Made by a program: the position numbers and the translations under genes | DNA from: Diorhabda sublineata | Lineage: Eukaryota; Arthropoda; Insecta; Coleoptera; Chrysomelidae | Assembly: GCF_026230105.1 (NCBI RefSeq) | Contig: NC_079485.1 | Coordinates: 27,075,572-27,139,571, forward strand | Direction of reading: 5' to 3' | Length of the DNA stretch: 64,000 bases | Shown here: in pieces, positions 58,006 to 64,000 of the stretch | Layout: the number at the start of each line of letters is the position of its first letter | How positions within the stretch are numbered: the stretch's first letter is position 1 | The notes under the pieces: model-generated | Database searches by the model: none | The model's input: the letters and a program-made list of their open reading frames with translations, nothing else | Told to the model about the DNA's origin: nothing

Positions 58006-58930
58006 CAGGGTGTCTAGTAAAAATTGAAAATCAAGTTCCTGTCTTTCTCCCGGTTTTTCCAAGTGGGTTTCCCGGTTGAAATTTCGTGATTCCACTACAC
58101 TTTTATTATGATGAACATCCAAGTTATTTTTTTTATTTAACTAATCCTTATTCCATTGTTGCAAGCTGTTTTTCTTCAAGGATTTTTTTTGTTTCACAGT
58201 TTCACACAGTTTTTCTAGTTTCCACCAAATCTTGTGATTTTTTATCTTGTTTTGCTACCCCATATCTTGATTAAGCATTCTTCATAGAGAGTATCATATA
58301 TTTTGTCTTTTTAGTCAACTAATTTTTTATAGGGAATCGTAAACTAATCTTTGGCCTATAAGTGATTCTTAGAAGAAGTTGCACCACCTTTTTAATCTAC
58401 TGTTTTCGAGAATTCCATCCAAAAATCATCTTCTCTATCACATCGGGAATAGTATTTCATCTTATTTAGAGTGATCTGAGTAGCCAGAATAATATCTCTA
58501 AAAGCCATGTCTGCTTCTTCTAATGTAGAGGCATTTCATCAGTTTGCAGTCAACACAATGTCCAATGCTTCAGGCATCAGTAGCACGGATTGTTCTGGAT
58601 CGTTGCCAATCGTATTCGACAAAAAACGTATTGCTTCAGTTAATTTGGATACTAAGAGGCATTTTTTCAAAAATTTGGAAACCGTATACATGAAACAGTT
58701 TCTACAATCCTTGCGAAATCTCAAGTCTTTTGAACCCAATGCGGCATACCCTAAATTGATATCTTGCACTTTTTTGAGACTGCAGAATAAAACATTGTTA
58801 TCCTTTTTGAAAATGTCTATTTTAGAAATAAGAGTGCTTTGAAGAATTTCGGCTGCAACGAACCTCCTCATTAAGTTATTCAGAACCGAAATAAAGTTTT
58901 CGTAAAGAAATGGAGTTAGGGGCCAATGAC
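58006..58930 (-). mobile_element. hAT-like element remnant with CACAGGGTGTCT end
   Basis: CACAGGGTGTCTAGTAAAAA at 58006 resembles the terminus of a widespread transposon. The minus-strand 146-codon frame (58979-58539) reads PLTPFLYENFISVLNNLMRR, ISKIDIFKKDNNVLFCSLKK, INLGYAALGS and FRKDCRNCFMYTVSKFLKKC. I recall this order (PMIPFLY..., KIDV-DK, VG--A----, F--EC--F----V-KLLEKSPL) from repeated hAT-like transposase proteins of animals. The final PLVR-like segment reads LLVSKLTEA. A mariner replaces the other end near 58925. Confidence 0.5.
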
Positions 58931-59480
58931 TGAGCGGACTGAAGTCGGTGAACCACGACTGAAGCGTCCAAAAGCACAACAGTCAGCTGGGAAGGTGTTG
59001 ACTTCAGTTTTTTGGGATGCGCATGGAAAATTGTTCATCGATCATATCCAAAAGGGAGAGACAATCAATAGCGAATACTGCATAGAGTTGTAGGATCATT
59101 TGAATGCAAAAATCGAGAGAAAACGGCCTCATAAACAATTATTCCACCAAGACAATGCACCGATTCACAAGTCGTTGGCAACGATGGTTAAATTGAACAA
59201 ATTACACTTCTAATTGCTTCCTCATCCACCGTATAGTCCTCATCTGGACCCCAGTGACTACTGGCTATTCGCCGATCTCAATTAAAAGCTGAATCCAAAA
59301 CCTATTTTGAGGCGAAAGACAAATCTTTTCACAAGCACGGTATCGAGAAATTAGAGAAGCGTTGGAATGATTGTATTGCTCTTGAAGGAAATAACATAGA
59401 TGCATAAAATCGATTTTTGGCAAAAATTGTGTTTTTCTTAGTTAGTGACATGACTTATTGAGTCCCGAAAGATAATCGAT
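58920..59480 (+). pseudogene. Mariner transposase, central and C-terminal part
   Basis: Frames give EPRLKRPKAQQSAGKVLTSV, FWDAHGKLFIDHIQKGETIN, a stop, then ERKRPHKQLFHQDNAPIHKS with the second catalytic Asp. HPPYSPHLDPSDYWLFADLN carries the third. A stop and shifted tail follow (FTSTVSRN). The N-terminal HTH and first Asp are missing, because the copy begins inside the preceding hAT-like ORF. No terminal repeat was found at either side. Confidence 0.8.
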
Positions 59481-59827
59481 CGTTTCTACTGTTGCAAAAT
59501 CCATATGAACATTCTAAAATGGTAGCTCTCCACTATTACGATGCAGTACACACACGATTTTTCTACATTCAATGGGGTATAACAACAATTGTCAGTTAAT
59601 TTCTATGAATTCAACTAAGAACAAGGTTTAACGAAAAAAAATCCTATATATAGATAATAGCAGTCACAAGATACTATTGATATTACTTAGGAATCTTAGG
59701 ATTTTTCGCATTCCAATCAAACGGTTCCACCAACCAAACCACCAAGATGCTGCTAGAGGAATAAATATTCACTAAAGTTTTTGAAGAATACAAATTTCTT
59801 TTTTTCCAGTCAAAATGATGTATTATC
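59481..59827. other. Non-coding spacer
   Basis: No recognised feature. Confidence 0.35.
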
Positions 59828-59829
59828 TA

Positions 59830-60665
59830 CGTGTATGGTCCTAGAAATACCTGGCCCAACAAAGAAAATACAAAAATTTCTCAACGTAACCTCTTTTTAG
59901 CTCCATATAATTTTCCCTGCGATGTTCAATGAGTTCGATACCATTTTTATAATAAGAATCGTCAAGCTCCTCAAAATAGCCATTAACTGTCGACATCACC
60001 TCTTCATTATTGGAAAATCTTTGACCACCAAGCTATTTTTTCAAATCTGGAAATAGAAAATAGTCCGAGGAGGCTAGTTCTGGCGAATATGGTCCATGAG
60101 GTAGCAATTCAAACTTCAATTCATTAATTTTTGCCGTTGCAATAACAGATGTGTGAGCTGATTCATTGTCTTTATGAAACAACACTTTTTTCTTAGCCAA
60201 ATGCGGCCGTTTCGCTAAAACGTTGCAATAAGTTCGCATAATATTTGCCGTTGATAGTTTTTTCTTTTTAAAGATAGTTATTGAAAATTATCCTATTCGT
60301 ATTCCGAAAAACACCTTCACGATGCTGTTTTTGTTCCGTTGTCAGCAAACGCGGCACCCATCTTGCGCACAGCTTTCTCATGTTTGAATTTTCAGTTAAT
60401 GCAATGTACTGCCTGAAATGCCGACTATGTCTGCTAGCTGGTATACTTTCAGTCGACGATCATCCAGTAGCGCTTTGTGGATTTTCTCCAACATTTCTGG
60501 AGTCGTCATCTCATTTGGTCGTCCACTGCGATGCTGGTATTCGCAGGTGGTACGGCCTCGTTCAAACTTTGCTTCAATTGACAATGAAGAAACTAATTCC
60601 AAATCAATTGGTCTATAGATGGCAAAAGTGATCAACACAATCCATACTCTCATCTTTTTCTTCAA
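59830..60665 (-). pseudogene. Mariner family M, copy C
   Basis: Third copy of the family at 19341 and 24195. Minus-strand 60665-60396 holds the HTH part with KFERGRTTCEYQHRSGRPNE and LLDDRRLKVYQLADIVGISG. After a gap (first Asp lost), 60239-60033 gives RPHLAKKKVLFHKDNESAHT (second Asp, with Ser where Pro-Ala is usual) and LPHGPYSPELASSDYFLFPD. Then GGQRFSNNEEVMSTVNGYFE and a tail ending WARYF. The 3' end is flanked by TA at 59828-59829 and starts CGTGTATGGTCCTA, so this copy preserves the terminus that copy A lost. Confidence 0.85.
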
Positions 60666-61340
60666 GGCACAATGTACTTCTGCAATTCAAATACTTTGAC
60701 TTCTTTTACATATCACCGTAAATCGTTAATTGTTCTGCATGATTATTCTTACAACGAGTTTCATAAATTAGGTTTTTGACTAGTTCGTGACACATGAGGA
60801 TGTAAAAACTTATCGATTTCTACCCTCGCTGATATATTTGTCTCTACTCTGACAGGATAAGTAATTATATAAGTCTCTGCGTCTAAAATACAGTGCGATA
60901 CAGTTAATTAATTTGCGATAAAATTGCATTTACTTTTACACATTTTACGAACTACATTATAATAATTATTTCATATGCATTAGTACGTAATAAATTTAAT
61001 TATATTGTTTATCGCTCTAATGAATTCAAATAAATGGTATTTATTTAATTTTATACATTTATAATAGTGCTGAATTTACAAAATGTTCAATGCAAAATAG
61101 CAAGTAGATTAAATAGTGCAATTATAGCACTGTATTTAAAGAATTTGATTAAAATTGTTAAACATTTCGTCCAAAATCTGCTGGGTCATCAAAATTTGAA
61201 TTATAAGTGTTACCTAACTGACCTCTCGATTTCACTTCTTCTTACGTATCTATTGATAACTGAATGCCATATTTGTCATTTAAGTGAATTAACAACACTA
61301 TTTTATTTGGGTATTACGGGGGGTTGATTGTTATTTCGAT
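60666..61340. other. Non-coding spacer
   Basis: No recognised feature. Confidence 0.35.
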
Positions 61341-61344
61341 GATA

Positions 61345-61576
61345 TCAGATATAATAATAATACCAACAACTGGAAAGAACCGGGAGTTGATAATATCCAA
61401 AACTTCTTGTATAAGAAAATCCCGAGCGTACCCAGGGAATTGGCGAAGCAATTTTCTCACCTCCTACAGAACCCAGAAGATATCTCATCGTTTTTAGCAC
61501 TGGGCTCCACTCATTTGCTTCCAAATAGCTCCCCATTAGGTACAGACCTATCACATGCTTTCCCTCTTTGTATAAG
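61345..61576 (+). pseudogene. RLE-type LINE reverse transcriptase, 5' part of a split copy
   Basis: Frames read NWKEPGVDNIQNFLYKKIPS, LAKQFSHLLQNPEDISSFLA, LGSTHLLPNSS and RPITCFPSLYK in succession. These are the first RT motifs of a non-LTR element of the R2/NeSL/Dong assemblage (usual: WK-PGPD-IPNFWLK, P-W-T-GRT-LLPK, YRPITCL--LYK). It is 5' truncated at about 61345 and broken at about 61576 by an unrelated repeat. It continues at 62490. Confidence 0.75.
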
Positions 61577-62489
61577 ACTAGCAATACCCGTCGCGGTTTC
61601 GCCCGCGGTTTATTGAACCTCGCGTAATATACATGTACTTCAAAAGGTGAAGATCGTCACATAATTATCGGTAAATATCACACCTATTGATGTGAGATTT
61701 TTATTAACCCACAATAAACAATAGTAAAAGTAAATCGATAGTTTAATTCCTAATTCCTAGTAATTTAGGAATTTAATTCGTATTTCAATTCGTATTAGCA
61801 TAATTTCTAATTAATAATTTGAATGGAAAACAAATAAAGAACCATTTCCGATATTTCATGTATGTCGCGGTGAGAGATATTTTCATGAAACAAAATTATT
61901 ATGATTTCTAAAAACAGTCTCCTTCACATTATGAAAAAATCATATATCTATGCAGAATTGGCAGCGTAAAACGCTGGAAACCCAATTTCATATTTGACCC
62001 TTTTTAAAGAAATCAAAAAGAAATTTCCAAAAACGGAGAAATTAGTTTTTAGATATTCACACGGGACCCATTTCTAAAAAAGAATCGCTTTGATATATCA
62101 TTTCGTTATGAAGAATTGCTAAATATATGGTTACGTAATGAAAATTTTTGTTCAACTCTGTGAACCCTTTCTAAATCGAATTTTGAAAATCGCAGAAATT
62201 TGTTTTTAGGTATTTGTACGGAGAATGTGTGTGCAAAAACGAAGTCGATATCTCAATCAGCGGTCGAGAAAAACGAAAAAATCGAATTTGCAAACATACC
62301 CCGTTTTACCCCTTTAAAATCGAAATTTCGCAAAATCCTTTCTTAGCGCAACTCTACACACCGATACAAACATACCCTCAAAATTTCATGTCTTTATCTT
62401 TAATAGCCTTGGCTGGGTGTTGATGAGTGAAGGAATCAGTCAGTCAGTCAGTCAATCAGTCAGGACATCCTCTTTTATAGATATAGAAG
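61577..62489. mobile_element. Unclassified repeat inserted in the RLE LINE
   Basis: This starts ACTAGCAATACCCGTCGCGG with TTTCGCCCGCGG just after, and ends with a (CAGT)n run (about 62436-62463) and a short AT-rich tail. I know similar sequences as very common insect repeats but not their class. The host frame stops and resumes exactly around it. The flanks TATAAGA and ATAGAAGA may be a weak duplication. A few short frames occur (for example 62214-62423) with no domain. Confidence 0.6.
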
Positions 62490-63975
62490 ATACTTATAGC
62501 TTGTTATCACTAACAGAATTTACAGGCACGTCGAGAAAAATAGGTTACAGAAGATATCATCAAGGGTGCAAAGAAAAACTTGTTATGGACTATGTGGCCC
62601 AGAAAGATCTCCGAAATATACACACTGCTTCAATAGATCACAAGAAAGCGTTTGATAGTGTACCTCATTCCTAAATTTTGGAAGTCTTGCAAAATTACAA
62701 AGTTCACCTAACCATTGTAAGCAACGATGACAGATGGCGAAAAAACCTTCATCTACAAATCGGTCCAAACTCCCTCAGAGCTGACGAAATACCCATTCAT
62801 AGGAAAATATACCAGGGTGACGGAAATGTGCAGCTGCCCAACAGAGATATTGTACAGATAATAGAGGAAAAACTTACAAATACCTGGGATTTCACCACAA
62901 GTAGACAATGGCTATAATCCAGGATCTGTACATCAAAAAAGTGAAGTCGTTTATGAAATCTGAATTAAATGCAGGCAATAAACATCTATGCTACACCTGT
63001 TTTAACGTATTCTTTTACAATCCTGAAGTGAACGAAAACAGACCTAGAGGGTATTTAGATTTAGAATAATGATGATAAACATACATAAACATAAACATTA
63101 CCCCGAAAAGAGGGTGGAAGAGGCTTGATCGACCTTGTTAACCTAGACTCTAGACAGGTAATGATACCGCGTGACTTCTTTAACAGATCAGAAACCTCAG
63201 CCCTACATCGGATTATATCCAAGGCGGATAAGGATTACTCACCCTGCAGCCTCGCATCGCCAGAATTTGACTTTAAATATAGTAATGGACATCGAGAAGC
63301 TGGAACAATTGTCACAAAAGGCACTACACGACTTCGACCAGCCACATGTTGACAAAGAAGCTTCTCTTCTCTTTCCAGAGACTGAAAGCTTCATGATGGC
63401 TATCTAGGATCAAGTTATTAACAAGAATAACTACAAGAAAAATGTTATTAAGGATCCGAACACTCAATCTGACTAATGCAGAAAGTGCCAACAAACATCA
63501 TCAAGACTATCCAACATATAACATCTGCGTGTAGTTTGTTAGCTAATACCGATTATCTACGCCGGCATAACCAGTGTGCAACATCATCCACCAGAAACTG
63601 GCCAACAAGTTCAGTCTTCTTAATACGTTTACACCGTATTACAAGTACCAGCCGCAGAAGGTGCTCGAAAATGACAGACCTGCCATCGTGGTGGTTGATA
63701 GAAGAGTCAATACAGTCCTTGTCGATGTAGCTATACCGAACACTCACAACGTCCTCAACAAACACCAGGAGAAACTGGCCAAATACGCGGATCTCGCAAT
63801 TGAGATTTAACAGATGTGGCACAGCGAAAATGTGGAAATAGTCCCAGTTATTATGCCAGCAACCAGTGTCGTGACTAAGACCCTGCACGATAGCATTGCC
63901 AAACTGGAATTACCAAAAAACACCTTCGCCGACATCCAGAAGGCTGTAATATTGAATAAATGGTTTTAAAATAGG
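62490..63975 (+). pseudogene. RLE-type LINE reverse transcriptase and endonuclease, 3' part
   Basis: In broken frames: RIYRHVEKNR, ASIDHKKAFDSVPHS, an EIPIHRKIYQGD segment, a deletion that removes the YADD catalytic site, then KYLGFHHK. Further on are MKSELNAGNKH and GRGLIDLVNLDSRQV. A CRKC near 63475 and QHITSAC form the CCHC finger. FTPYYKYQPQKVLENDRPAI, VVVDRRVNTVLVDVAIPNTH and QEKLAKYADLAIEI form the restriction-like endonuclease. The catalytic RPD reads RPA. This endonuclease nicks the target for RT priming. The end FADIQKAVILNKWF is close to the element's 3' end. Confidence 0.85.
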
Positions 63976-64000
63976 GACTTGACAATTTTGAATTTAGTTT

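Noticed and set aside
58507..58842. 111-codon plus-strand frame
   Set aside because: It is antisense to the better supported minus-strand hAT-like frame.
1..64000. CRISPR arrays, bacterial operons, riboswitches, tRNA genes
   Set aside because: There are no regularly spaced repeats, no Shine-Dalgarno-led gene strings and no recognisable tRNA A/B boxes with a cloverleaf. The repeat content is that of an animal genome.

Overview
This 64 kb window is AT-rich, intron-less-looking eukaryotic DNA that reads as arthropod, most likely insect. The evidence is the repeat content: mariner/Tc1-type transposase remnants with the DNA-APAH and YSPDLAPSD signatures, hAT elements with 8-bp target duplications, a Penelope-like (GIY-YIG) fragment, R1-type RNase H and C-terminal pieces, a restriction-like-endonuclease LINE, and MADF/Harbinger scraps. 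I recognise no intact host gene, tRNA or rRNA. No open reading frame exceeds about 160 codons, and nearly every longer one is a transposase fragment or its antisense shadow. The window is therefore best read as an intergenic or intronic graveyard of mobile elements.

Layout. 0-10 kb: a TA-flanked deleted mariner (1872-2534), a TAA-flanked 362-bp MITE (4291-4652), a mariner tail, a long TA microsatellite, and half of a transposon whose other half lies near 51 kb. 10-20 kb: a Penelope endonuclease fragment, a degenerate mariner, two elements of a TACA(G/A)-ended mariner-like group (12347-13145 and the nearly complete 13865-15132), a mariner tail, and a hAT remnant with an 8-bp duplication (18348-19156). 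19-31 kb: two of three copies of one mariner family (19.3 and 24.2 kb), a foldback repeat at 21 kb, a MITE, a reverse-transcriptase scrap, a solo 184-bp TACAGGGTGT unit, a deleted mariner (29210-30077) and a hAT tail. 32-41 kb: a hAT element with a perfect 8-bp duplication (34002-35503), an R1-type RNase H domain on the minus strand, and an R1-type C-terminus split by a 1.23 kb mariner (37985-39215). 41-47 kb: a long-inverted-repeat foldback element (41490-42339), a deleted mariner, a TA-flanked MITE, and a LINE end with a second copy of its 3' region. 48-53 kb: a 170-bp palindromic insert with a 13-bp target duplication and a hammerhead-like core, a Harbinger-like start, and mariner remnants. 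54-61 kb: a longer copy of the 34 kb hAT, another hAT-like ORF, and two mariners. 61-64 kb: an RLE-type LINE interrupted by an unrelated repeat.

How the parts relate. Nothing here forms a working pathway. The informative relationships are between copies: the two hAT copies differ by a clean 761-bp internal deletion, the 46 kb fragment is the 5' end of the 38 kb mariner, the 9 kb and 51 kb pieces are complementary halves of one family, and two nested insertions can be ordered in time. All calls come from reading the sequence and from family knowledge. No database search was run.
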